6,315 nt of DNA from Tannerella sp. (lineage in GTDB: Bacteria > Bacteroidota > Bacteroidia > Bacteroidales > Tannerellaceae): positions 1-6,315 of the forward strand of contig JAIRXI010000308.1 of assembly GCA_031268395.1 (NCBI GenBank), written 5' to 3'. Made by a program: the position numbers and the translations under genes. Under the pieces are notes generated by a model. That model was not told the DNA's origin, did no database searches, and saw only the letters and a program-made list of their open reading frames with translations. Each line of letters opens with the position of its first letter. Within the stretch, counting starts at the first letter, position 1. Shown here in pieces: positions 1 through 6,315 of this stretch.

Positions 1-2886
1 GCGGAAGGTCATTTCACGCTTACCGTAGGTAACAATGCGGTTTTGCAGATATCCTACATCGGGTATGTCACGCAGGAAATCACGCCAGGCAACCGGAGCA
101 GCCTGCAAATCGCGCTTGCAGAGGATTCGTGGGCGCTGGAGGAAGTCGTGGTAGTCGGCTACGGCACCCAGAAGAACGTGACGCTGACCGGTTCGGTTTC
201 CGCCATTTCTACTCAGGATCTGGTCAAGGCGCCGGTATCGAACATCAGTAAGGCCATTGTTGGGCGCCTGCCGGGTGTCCGGGTAGTGGACAGGGGAGGC
301 AATCCGGGTTCCGACGCTTCGGTAGATATCCGCGGGTTCGGCAGTCCGCTTATCCTGGTGGATGGCATTGAACAGTCCGGATTCCAGATTGACCCGAACG
401 AAATCGAAAGTATCTCCGTGTTGAAAGATGCATCGGCGGCCATCTACGGCGTAAAGGCCGGTAACGGCGTCATGCTGATTACGACGAAGAAGGGGACGGA
501 AGGCAAAGCCAAAATCACCTACAACGGTTCATACGGCTGGCAGAATTTTTCATCGTTCCCTGAAGTGATCAATGCACTGGAATACGCGGAATCCATGAAT
601 GAAGACGCGCTAAATCGTGGAATTGCACCTGTTTACAATGCGGAAGACCTGCAGAAATTCAGAGCCGGCACCGAAGAGGGTTACCGGAGCTACGACTGGT
701 TCGACGTCATTACCAGGCCCAACGCTCCCCAGACCCAGCATAACCTGAACGTCAGCGGCGGAAACGAATCCGTCAGTTATTTCACTTCGGTCGGCTACGT
801 AAATCAGTCCTCCCAGTATGAAGGAAGCACTGCGGGATTCGAGAGATACAATATCCGCTCCAACATTTCCGCCAAAATAGCCCGGTATCTGACGGCTGAA
901 GCCCAATTGAGCGGACGGATCGAAAGCCGGAACGTCATAAGGGCCGGTGTTGGAAACGTGACGCAAGTATTACCCATTTTTTCACCGTGGGCCAACGACG
1001 ACAATCATGCGTATTTCCAAAGAACAACTTTCGGAACCAATAATGCCATCAATCTTTACCCTGACCTGACCGGATACAACAGGGAACGGTACAAACTGTT
1101 CAACGGACAGTTCTCCCTGAAATATGATGTTCCCTTTGTGGAAGGACTGTCTGCCAAGTTTTTGTTCAGTTACCTGGGAAGTTTAAAGGAAGGGAAAGAT
1201 TTCATCAAGGAATACCATCTGTATTCCTACGACCGGGCAACGGATACGTACAATGTCACCTACACGGGAAATTCTCCCTCGTCATTGACGAGAAGAGACG
1301 ATATCGGCGAGCAGAATTTTCTGCAGTTCAGGCTGGACTATAACCGGACGTTTGCGCAGAAGCATACCGTTTCCGTCTTCGCCGCCTACGAACAGCGGGA
1401 AGACCTGACGGACTACGTGAGCGCTTACCGTCAGTTCGATATTGACGCGCTGGATCAGATCAATGCAGGGCGGGACCTCAACAAGACGAACGAAGGAACT
1501 CAATCGGAATCGGCCAATGTATCGTTTATCGGCAGGCTGAACTACGATTATCTGGGCAAGTACATGGTGAACCTGACGTTTCGTGAAGACGGATCAGCCA
1601 AATTCTACCGGGACAACCGCTGGGGATTCTTCCCAGGAGCGGAACTGGCCTGGCGGATTTCGGAGGAACCGTTCCTGAAAAACAGCCGTGATGTACTGAG
1701 CAACCTGAAACTGCGGTTTTCGTACGGCAAGACGGGAGACGACCGCGTGGCGGCTTTCCAGTATCTCACCGGTTACAACTATCCGGGCAGTACCAGTTAT
1801 ATTTTCGGTTCAAGCGTAGTCAGAGGGCTTGTTTCCAAAGGATTGTCGAACGAAAGTTTCACATGGTATACCTCCGAGATATTCAATGGAGGAATCGACG
1901 CCGCATACAAAAACGGATTGCTGGAAGCGTCGCTCGATGTGTTCTACCGCAAACGCGACGGACTGCTTGCCACCCGCGTGGAGTCGCTCCCCAATACCTT
2001 CGGAGCGTCGCTGCCGCAGGAAAACCTGAACAGCGACGACTATCGCGGCTTTGAACTGACGCTGGGACACAGTAACCAGGTACGGGACTTCCGGTATTCC
2101 GTCAAAGGGAACATGTCAATGACCCGTTCCAAAAACCGGTATATCGAACAGAACGACCCGATCAATTCCTTCCTGTACTGGAAGAACAACCGGAGCGACC
2201 GGTGGAACAACATTGAATACGGATATGTCTGTGCCGGGCAATTCCGGAGCCAGGAAGACATCAATACATGGGCGGTGCAGGACGGCAATGGTAACACAAC
2301 GCTGCTGCCCGGCGACCTGAAGTTTGAAGACCTGAACGGCGACGGCGTGATCAACGACCTGGACGTTCAGCCGATTGGCCGGAGCAATACGCCGGAGATT
2401 TATTACGGCATCGACATTACCGCCTCATGGAAGGGATTTGATTTTTCCGTACTGATGCAGGGCGCCACGCATTATGCCCGTTACATGAGGGATGCGGCAG
2501 CGTACCCGTTGTTCAATAGCGGAACATCTTTGAAAGCGCTGATGGACCGGTGGCATCGGGCGGATCCGTTTGATCCTGATTCGGAATGGATTCCGGGCAA
2601 ATATCCGTCCACTTATGCTACGGGAAAAACGAACAATACGAGAAACTCGACCTTTTATAACCTCAATTCATACTACTTCAGGGTGAAAAATGTCGAGTTG
2701 GGATATACCCTGCCGAAACAGTGGATTCACAAGGCCGGTGTAAATAATCTGAGGCTGTACGTTTCCGGCAATAATGTGCAGACTTTCGACAACCTTCCCT
2801 ACGGAGACCCGGAAGCAGCAAGCGGAACCGGATTCGGATATCCTTCAATCAAAATATGGAATATAGGAGTAAACATAACTTTTTAA
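1..2886 (+). CDS. SusC-like TonB-dependent outer-membrane transporter (5' partial)
   Basis: Energised by TonB-ExbBD, this family imports oligosaccharides or other nutrients across the outer membrane with a SusD lid. The frame is open from base 1, giving 961 codons; residues here count from base 1. Residues 1-33 are the end of a carboxypeptidase-regulatory-like domain (ISYIGY). Next come the TonB-box segment EEVVVVGYGTQ (47-57), a plug domain to about 165 with LPGVRV, IRGFGSPLILVDG (110-122) and LKDASAAIYG (141-150), then a 22-strand-type barrel ending in NITF with a terminal Phe. The plug loop before LILVDG is short compared with many SusC proteins. The first in-frame start-like codon, TTG at 43, lies inside the conserved domain and is not the true start. 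The signal peptide and the rest of the N-terminal domain lie off the left edge; the family usually runs about 1,000 residues or more. The susD-like gene follows after 11 nt. The reading frame shows no frameshift. The family is certain; the substrate is unknown. Confidence 0.97.
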   Translation, partial: AEGHFTLTVGNNAVLQISYIGYVTQEITPGNRSSLQIALAEDSWALEEVVVVGYGTQKNVTLTGSVSAISTQDLVKAPVSNISKAIVGRLPGVRVVDRGGNPGSDASVDIRGFGSPLILVDGIEQSGFQIDPNEIESISVLKDASAAIYGVKAGNGVMLITTKKGTEGKAKITYNGSYGWQNFSSFPEVINALEYAESMNEDALNRGIAPVYNAEDLQKFRAGTEEGYRSYDWFDVITRPNAPQTQHNLNVSGGNESVSYFTSVGYVNQSSQYEGSTAGFERYNIRSNISAKIARYLTAEAQLSGRIESRNVIRAGVGNVTQVLPIFSPWANDDNHAYFQRTTFGTNNAINLYPDLTGYNRERYKLFNGQFSLKYDVPFVEGLSAKFLFSYLGSLKEGKDFIKEYHLYSYDRATDTYNVTYTGNSPSSLTRRDDIGEQNFLQFRLDYNRTFAQKHTVSVFAAYEQREDLTDYVSAYRQFDIDALDQINAGRDLNKTNEGTQSESANVSFIGRLNYDYLGKYMVNLTFREDGSAKFYRDNRWGFFPGAELAWRISEEPFLKNSRDVLSNLKLRFSYGKTGDDRVAAFQYLTGYNYPGSTSYIFGSSVVRGLVSKGLSNESFTWYTSEIFNGGIDAAYKNGLLEASLDVFYRKRDGLLATRVESLPNTFGASLPQENLNSDDYRGFELTLGHSNQVRDFRYSVKGNMSMTRSKNRYIEQNDPINSFLYWKNNRSDRWNNIEYGYVCAGQFRSQEDINTWAVQDGNGNTTLLPGDLKFEDLNGDGVINDLDVQPIGRSNTPEIYYGIDITASWKGFDFSVLMQGATHYARYMRDAAAYPLFNSGTSLKALMDRWHRADPFDPDSEWIPGKYPSTYATGKTNNTRNSTFYNLNSYYFRVKNVELGYTLPKQWIHKAGVNNLRLYVSGNNVQTFDNLPYGDPEAASGTGFGYPSIKIWNIGVNITF

Positions 2887-2897
2887 ATGACAAAGAC

Positions 2898-4676
2898 ATG
2901 ATACGTAAATTTTTATATCTGATCCTCACAAACCTGTGCCTGATGTCCTGTATAGATGATTTTCTGGACAGGAAACCGATGGATATTATTTCCGACGCAG
3001 CTGTCTGGGGAAATGAAAGTGCGATTCAGGCTTATATGGCCGATATGTATGACAATGTACAGGTAGAACCCCACGAATGGAAAACCGCTTCGGAAGGGTT
3101 CGTCACCCATTACACCGATGAATCTCTGCGCTGCTATACCTGGGGTATTCCCTACAATCCGACTTTCCCGGACAACTGGCTGAACGACTTTACAGGCAAT
3201 CAGACAAGATGGGAATACAACAAAGTGAGGGCAATCAACGAATTTATTGAAAAAATCCCGGATGCAAGCATCTCTCAACCGGAAAAGGACAAATATTTAG
3301 CCGAGGCATACTTCTTGCGGGCGTTCAATTATTTTGTGATGGTGAAACGTTTTGGAGGCGTGCCGCTGGTGAAGGAAGCGCAAAGGTATGACGGCAACAA
3401 TATCGACGAACTGAAAGTGCCGCGCAGCACGGAAGAGGAAACCTGGAACTTCATCGCTGAAGACCTGGACAGGGCCATCGCAGGCCTTCCAGAGACAAAC
3501 GCAAGCGGCGAACAGTTTCGGGCTACCAAATACGCCGCGTATGCCCTGAAAAGCCGCGCCATGCTGTATGCCGGCTCCATCGCACGCTACGGCCAGGTGC
3601 AGTTAAACGGACTGACAGGGATTTCCGCCGACAGGGCAAACGGTTATTTCAGTCTTTCGCTGGCTGCGTCGGAAGCCATTATCAATTCCGGCAAATACAG
3701 CCTGTATGACAAGAATCCGAACGACCGGGCAGCCAATTTCCAGAACATGTTCACGGATAGAACCCTGCACGAAGAAGCCATCTTTGTCAAGGGCTATTCT
3801 GCCGACAAGGGACACAGTTTTGACTATTACGTGTCGCCCGAATCCTTCAAGGTCAGTTACGGCAACAACATCGGCCCCACGCTGGAACTGGTAGAAGCCT
3901 TTGAATACGTCGACGGACGGACGGGCATTCTGGTAACAGACAGTCCGGACGGGAATCCTATTTATTATGACCTTCCGGAAGACATCTTCGAGGGCAAGGA
4001 TCCGCGGTTTTTTGCCACCGTCCTCTATCCCAACTGTCCGTGGCAGGGAGGCAATGTCGTCATACGCCGGGGCATCATCGGCAGCGACGGCGTGAAAGTG
4101 CCGGCCGCGGCCTATTCCGACCGCTTCGCCGAAGACGCCTCCTATACCCTGGGAGGCAAGGACGGCATGCCGATCCAGGGTGACGCCACCCGCACAGGTT
4201 TCCTGTTGAAGAAATACCTCGACCCGGTCAATCTGCGGCTCGCCGCCAATCGTTCTACCACCAACTTCCTTGTCTTCCGTTACGGCGAAACGCTGCTGAA
4301 CTATGCGGAAGCCGCGATGGAACTCAACCGGTCGAACGAAGCCCTGGCCCCTGTCAACGAAATCCGGAACCGCGCAGGCATTACGCCCAAGTCGTCCATC
4401 ACAATGGAAGACATCCGGCATGAACGGCAGGTGGAACTTGCATTCGAGAATCACAGGATATGGGACTTGATACGCTGGCGGACCGCCACGCAGGTGATGG
4501 ACAACACGGTCTTCTCGGCCCTGCTTCCCTGGCTCGACTACAAAACCGGAAAGTATGTCTACGAAAAGACGCCCAATACGCTCAACTCCGCAAAGACCTT
4601 TCTGGAAAGAAATTATTATCAACCCATTCCGGGTGTTGCTCAAAACGATGTTTTGATTCAGAATCCGGGATTTTAA
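2898..4676 (+). CDS. SusD/RagB-like surface glycan-binding lipoprotein
   Basis: This 592-residue protein is the expected partner of the preceding SusC: a surface-exposed, alpha-helical lipoprotein that captures substrate and closes over the transporter. I chose the ATG at 2898 because it starts a lipoprotein signal peptide (MIRKFLYL..., then LMSC) with the lipidated Cys at 18. The acidic residues just after it (CIDD) fit the Bacteroidota surface-export signal. An in-frame ATG at 2856 would overlap susC and bury the signal behind 14 polar residues. Family marks are the TPR-like helix AEAYFLRAFNYF (135-146) followed by FGGVPLV, LLNYAEAAMEL, the C-terminal signature RHERQVELAFENHRIWDLIRW (from residue 507) and the closing YYQPIP...QNPGF. 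These match an N-terminal SusD-like domain and a C-terminal RagB/SusD domain, and the length is usual. The gene starts 11 nt after susC and ends 12 nt before the next gene, so co-transcription is likely. The ligand is unknown. Confidence 0.96.
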   Translation: MIRKFLYLILTNLCLMSCIDDFLDRKPMDIISDAAVWGNESAIQAYMADMYDNVQVEPHEWKTASEGFVTHYTDESLRCYTWGIPYNPTFPDNWLNDFTGNQTRWEYNKVRAINEFIEKIPDASISQPEKDKYLAEAYFLRAFNYFVMVKRFGGVPLVKEAQRYDGNNIDELKVPRSTEEETWNFIAEDLDRAIAGLPETNASGEQFRATKYAAYALKSRAMLYAGSIARYGQVQLNGLTGISADRANGYFSLSLAASEAIINSGKYSLYDKNPNDRAANFQNMFTDRTLHEEAIFVKGYSADKGHSFDYYVSPESFKVSYGNNIGPTLELVEAFEYVDGRTGILVTDSPDGNPIYYDLPEDIFEGKDPRFFATVLYPNCPWQGGNVVIRRGIIGSDGVKVPAAAYSDRFAEDASYTLGGKDGMPIQGDATRTGFLLKKYLDPVNLRLAANRSTTNFLVFRYGETLLNYAEAAMELNRSNEALAPVNEIRNRAGITPKSSITMEDIRHERQVELAFENHRIWDLIRWRTATQVMDNTVFSALLPWLDYKTGKYVYEKTPNTLNSAKTFLERNYYQPIPGVAQNDVLIQNPGF

Positions 4677-4688
4677 ATTATACGTCAG

Positions 4689-5393
4689 ATGAAAATACAA
4701 GCTAAAGTTTTTAACGCAGTATCCACACTGATTGTGTTGTGTGGATTCTGTTTTTCAGGATGCGAACTGGATAATTACGATGCTCCGAACGCGACGCTGA
4801 CCGGCCGGCTGCTCGATTCGGAAACGAACGAAGCCATGCCGACACAGACTCCCAACGGAGCGCGGATCCGGATCTACGAGTTCTATAAAGATGAATGGAG
4901 CCTCCAGCCATACGATTTTTGGGTGAAACAGGACGGCTCTTTCGAGAACAGGTCTGTCTTTGCCGGCAAATACAGGATTACGGCCGAAGGCGCTTTCGCC
5001 GCTTTTGATCCGGTCGAAACGGATATATCCGGCACAAAGAACCTGGATATCAGAGTGACGCCGTATCTGCGCCTCTCCATCAATGCCGTGCCGGGTGCAG
5101 GCGGCGAGGTCACGCTCTCTGCGCAGGTGTCCCGCTCGGCAAATGCGCCAAAAATACGGACCATTACCTTCGTGTGCGCCAAAACGCCGTATGCGGATAA
5201 AAACGTGTTCGTAAAGAAATCCGACATAGACGTAAATTCGGTCGGCGACGACGAAATCGTCTCGAAAACGTATTCGGCCACCCTGACCGGACTGACTCCC
5301 AACACCACGTATTACGTGCGTGCCGGGGCATTTGCAGACAATCCGGGCAGCCATTACAACTATAGTAAAATCGTGGAAGTAAAACTCCCGTAA
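4689..5393 (+). CDS. DUF3823-type lipoprotein of a SusCD locus
   Basis: The protein has 234 residues. It starts with a lipoprotein signal peptide: hydrophobic core STLIVLCGFCF, lipobox FSGC, Cys25. Acidic residues follow (CELDNYD), which suggests surface display. Residues about 30-125 resemble a carboxypeptidase-regulatory or transthyretin-like beta sandwich (NATLTGRLLD at its start, later SFENRSVFAGKYRITAEG). Residues about 130-234 look like a fibronectin-III-like sandwich with LTGLTPNTTYYVRAGA (199-213). This two-domain order, the size and the place directly after susD match the DUF3823 family, which has no established biochemical activity. I see no catalytic motif. A role as an extra surface glycan-binding or structural subunit of the SusCD complex is inference. 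The gene begins 12 nt after the susD stop and is followed by a terminator, so it is probably the last gene of the transcript. Family assignment is from memory of the architecture, not from a search. Confidence 0.85.
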   Translation: MKIQAKVFNAVSTLIVLCGFCFSGCELDNYDAPNATLTGRLLDSETNEAMPTQTPNGARIRIYEFYKDEWSLQPYDFWVKQDGSFENRSVFAGKYRITAEGAFAAFDPVETDISGTKNLDIRVTPYLRLSINAVPGAGGEVTLSAQVSRSANAPKIRTITFVCAKTPYADKNVFVKKSDIDVNSVGDDEIVSKTYSATLTGLTPNTTYYVRAGAFADNPGSHYNYSKIVEVKLP

Positions 5394-5404
5394 ACGCCGC
5401 AGGC

Positions 5405-5458
5405 AAAACCCGACGGGGAGGAGAGGGTAAAAAGCTCTCTCCCTCCCGTCACGGTTTT
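5405..5458 (+). terminator. Intrinsic terminator after the susCD-DUF3823 operon
   Basis: The arms 5412-5427 and 5435-5450 pair over 16 positions with one A-C mismatch (5419/5443) and two G-T wobbles, around a 7-nt loop (taaaaag). Outside this, AAAACC at 5405-5410 pairs with GGTTTT at 5453-5458, leaving the stem flanked by an A-run on the left and a T-run on the right. The hairpin begins 11 nt after the stop of the DUF3823 gene. The T-run is only four bases, so termination may be partial, and the symmetry would allow weak function on the other strand. Confidence 0.8.
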
Positions 5459-5534
5459 GAGCTGTGAATTAAACCCCAAATGTCCATTAACAGTATGATT
5501 TTTCACAACTTGCCGGAATCCGGTATTTGCACGT

Positions 5535-5572
5535 CACACACACAAGCGTTGCTGTGCCACACACAGGAGCGT
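5535..5572. repeat. Pair of 15-nt direct repeats upstream of the oxidoreductase promoter
   Basis: Copy 1 is 5535-5549 (CACACACACAAGCGT) and copy 2 is 5558-5572 (CACACACAGGAGCGT). They match at 13 of 15 positions and are 23 nt apart start to start. They lie roughly 100-135 bp upstream of the predicted transcription start. A dyad CTGTG-N5-CACAG (5552-5566) overlaps copy 2. A regulator-binding role is possible, but the CA-rich part could also be simple low-complexity sequence. Confidence 0.45.
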
Positions 5573-5632
5573 CAGCGCGCCGCGGCGAAAGAAATAATCC
5601 ATTCGCGGGACAAAAAATCAGGCTGTTACAGT

Positions 5633-5663
5633 ATTGCATTTCAAACGGAAAATGCTAACTTTG
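5633..5663 (+). promoter_or_regulatory. Bacteroides-type sigma-ABfr promoter for the oxidoreductase gene
   Basis: The -7 element is TAACTTTG at 5656-5663, a full match to the Bacteroides consensus TAnnTTTG. The -33 element is ATTG at 5633-5636 (consensus TTTG), separated by 19 nt, which is within the usual spacing. Transcription should begin near 5669-5671, leaving a leader of about 30 nt that is AT-rich and lacks a Shine-Dalgarno sequence, as is normal in this phylum. The position after a terminator supports an independent transcription unit. Confidence 0.75.
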
Positions 5664-5698
5664 CAACATTACCGGAAAATTTATTAAAAACAAACATC

Positions 5699-6315
5699 AT
5701 GGAACTCATTATGAAAGAAGAAACAAAGAGTACGACAAAAATGAACCGGCGGAGTTTTCTCTCGACCGGTGTGGCAGCTATCGGGGCCTTTACGGTGATT
5801 CCCTCCCATGTATTTGCCGCAGGAAAACAGGGCGGGGTTGCACCGAGCGACCGGATTCGCCTGCTGCATATCGGCTGCGGTTCCCAGGGGCTTGCGGAAT
5901 TGGGCGCGCTGCTGAAATCGCCGGCGATTGACATTGTAGGTGTTGCCGACCCGAACAGGGAAAGCTACAACTACATCCACTGGAGCGAAAACGGACTGCG
6001 CAACAGCCTGCGCCGGCTGATGGACGAACCTGCATGGAAGGAAAACATAAAAGGCATTCCCGGAGGACGAAACATCATGAAAGAAGTGGTTGAGACATAC
6101 TACCGCAAACACCGTTCCGGATACAAAGGTACCGTTGCCGCAGCCGAAGACTACCGCGAACTGCTGGAGACGCTGAAGGACGTGGACGCCGTCAAAATCA
6201 TGTCGCCCGACCATCATCATGCCTATCAAGCCATCGACTGCCTGAAAAAGGGCAAGCACGTCATCATGCACAAGCCGCTGGGCAACAAAATGGCTGAAGC
6301 GATGAAAGTGGTCGA
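5699..6315 (+). CDS. Tat-exported Gfo/Idh/MocA-family oxidoreductase (3' partial)
   Basis: An NAD(P)-dependent sugar oxidoreductase, cut off by the right edge after 205 codons; family members usually have about 400-500 residues. Counting from ATG 5699, a twin-arginine signal NRRSFLS (16-22) precedes a hydrophobic stretch and a probable cleavage site after VFA (40), so the enzyme should reach the periplasm. The Rossmann fold follows: IGCGSQG with GxGxxG glycines at 59, 61 and 64, then VADPN with Asp84 for the cofactor ribose, EDYRELLE (150-157), MSPDHHHA (168-175) and MHKPLGNK (190-197), the counterpart of the family's EKP motif with His in place of Glu. About 60 residues (88-147) separate strand 2 from EDYRELLE, more than in typical members. 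ATG 5711 and 5741 are alternative starts; I prefer 5699 because it follows the promoter by a short A-rich leader. The substrate-binding C-terminal domain is not in view. Neighbouring genes imply a glycan-derived substrate. GH109 glycosidases share the fold, but the HKP motif does not suggest that family. Confidence 0.92.
   Translation, partial: MELIMKEETKSTTKMNRRSFLSTGVAAIGAFTVIPSHVFAAGKQGGVAPSDRIRLLHIGCGSQGLAELGALLKSPAIDIVGVADPNRESYNYIHWSENGLRNSLRRLMDEPAWKENIKGIPGGRNIMKEVVETYYRKHRSGYKGTVAAAEDYRELLETLKDVDAVKIMSPDHHHAYQAIDCLKKGKHVIMHKPLGNKMAEAMKVV

Larger units (their letters stand above)
5394..5698. other. Intergenic region between the susCD operon and the oxidoreductase gene
   Basis: This gap of 305 bp holds a terminator hairpin close to the upstream stop, a GC-rich middle with CA-rich direct repeats (about 5535-5587), and an AT-rich end with a promoter and an A-rich leader. 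Small dyads also occur: CCGG-N3-CCGG at 5513-5523, CTGTG-N5-CACAG at 5552-5566 and GCGAA-N12-TTCGC at 5585-5606. Any of them could be an operator, but none is strong. I see no tRNA, no convincing small gene and no insertion-sequence end. The + strand frame of the following gene is open back to a TGA at 5465, but the translation of that stretch does not look like protein. Confidence 0.7.

Noticed and set aside
43..45. TTG as a start codon for the SusC-like protein
   Set aside because: The frame is open to the window edge and bases 1-42 already encode conserved residues of the N-terminal domain (GHFTLTV), so the gene begins outside the window.
2856..2897. Earlier in-frame ATG for the susD-like gene
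   Set aside because: It would add 14 polar residues before a well-formed lipoprotein signal peptide and overlap the end of susC.
3603..4700. A 365-codon open frame on the - strand across the susD-like gene
   Set aside because: Its codons are in register with the sense codons, so it stays open only because the sense gene avoids TTA, CTA and TCA there. It has no family motifs, and the sense protein is clearly SusD-like.
4755..5354. A 199-codon open frame on the - strand across the DUF3823 gene
   Set aside because: It is in codon register with the sense gene, as above. The translation is rich in Arg, Gly and Val with no recognisable domain.
5535..5572. CRISPR or mobile-element interpretation of the repeats
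   Set aside because: There are only two short, imperfect, CA-rich copies with an 8-nt gap, and no transposase, terminal inverted repeats or cas genes are nearby.
5684..6271. A 195-codon open frame on the - strand across the oxidoreductase start
   Set aside because: The + strand has a Tat signal, GxGxxG and HKP motifs in order, plus a matching promoter. The - strand translation has no recognisable motif.

Overview
The window looks like part of a Bacteroidota genome, most likely Bacteroidales. The evidence is a SusC-type TonB-dependent transporter followed directly by a SusD-type lipoprotein, no obvious Shine-Dalgarno sequences before the starts, and a Bacteroides-type promoter (TTG, 19 nt, TAnnTTTG) before the last gene. 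The coding sequence is fairly GC-rich at third positions and the leaders are A-rich. The genus cannot be fixed from this window.

Layout, all genes on the + strand: (1) positions 1-2886, a SusC-like outer-membrane transporter whose 5' end lies off the left edge; (2) 2898-4676, a SusD-like surface glycan-binding lipoprotein; (3) 4689-5393, a small DUF3823-type lipoprotein; (4) a 305-bp intergenic region with a strong terminator hairpin (5405-5458), a pair of 15-nt direct repeats and a promoter; (5) 5699 to the right edge, the start of a Tat-exported Gfo/Idh/MocA-family NAD(P)-dependent oxidoreductase that runs off the window. The first three genes are 11-12 nt apart and probably share one transcript ending at the hairpin. 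The oxidoreductase has its own promoter.

Together this is part of a polysaccharide-utilization-type locus. SusC and SusD would form the lidded uptake complex in the outer membrane, the DUF3823 lipoprotein is a probable accessory component with no established activity, and the oxidoreductase would act on sugars in the periplasm. No glycoside hydrolase, lyase, sulfatase or regulator is visible, so the substrate cannot be named. The most interesting hypothesis is that the exported oxidoreductase belongs to an oxidative (keto-sugar) route of glycan breakdown instead of plain hydrolysis. This is inference; the genes to the right would decide it. I found no mobile element, CRISPR array, rRNA, tRNA or broken gene.
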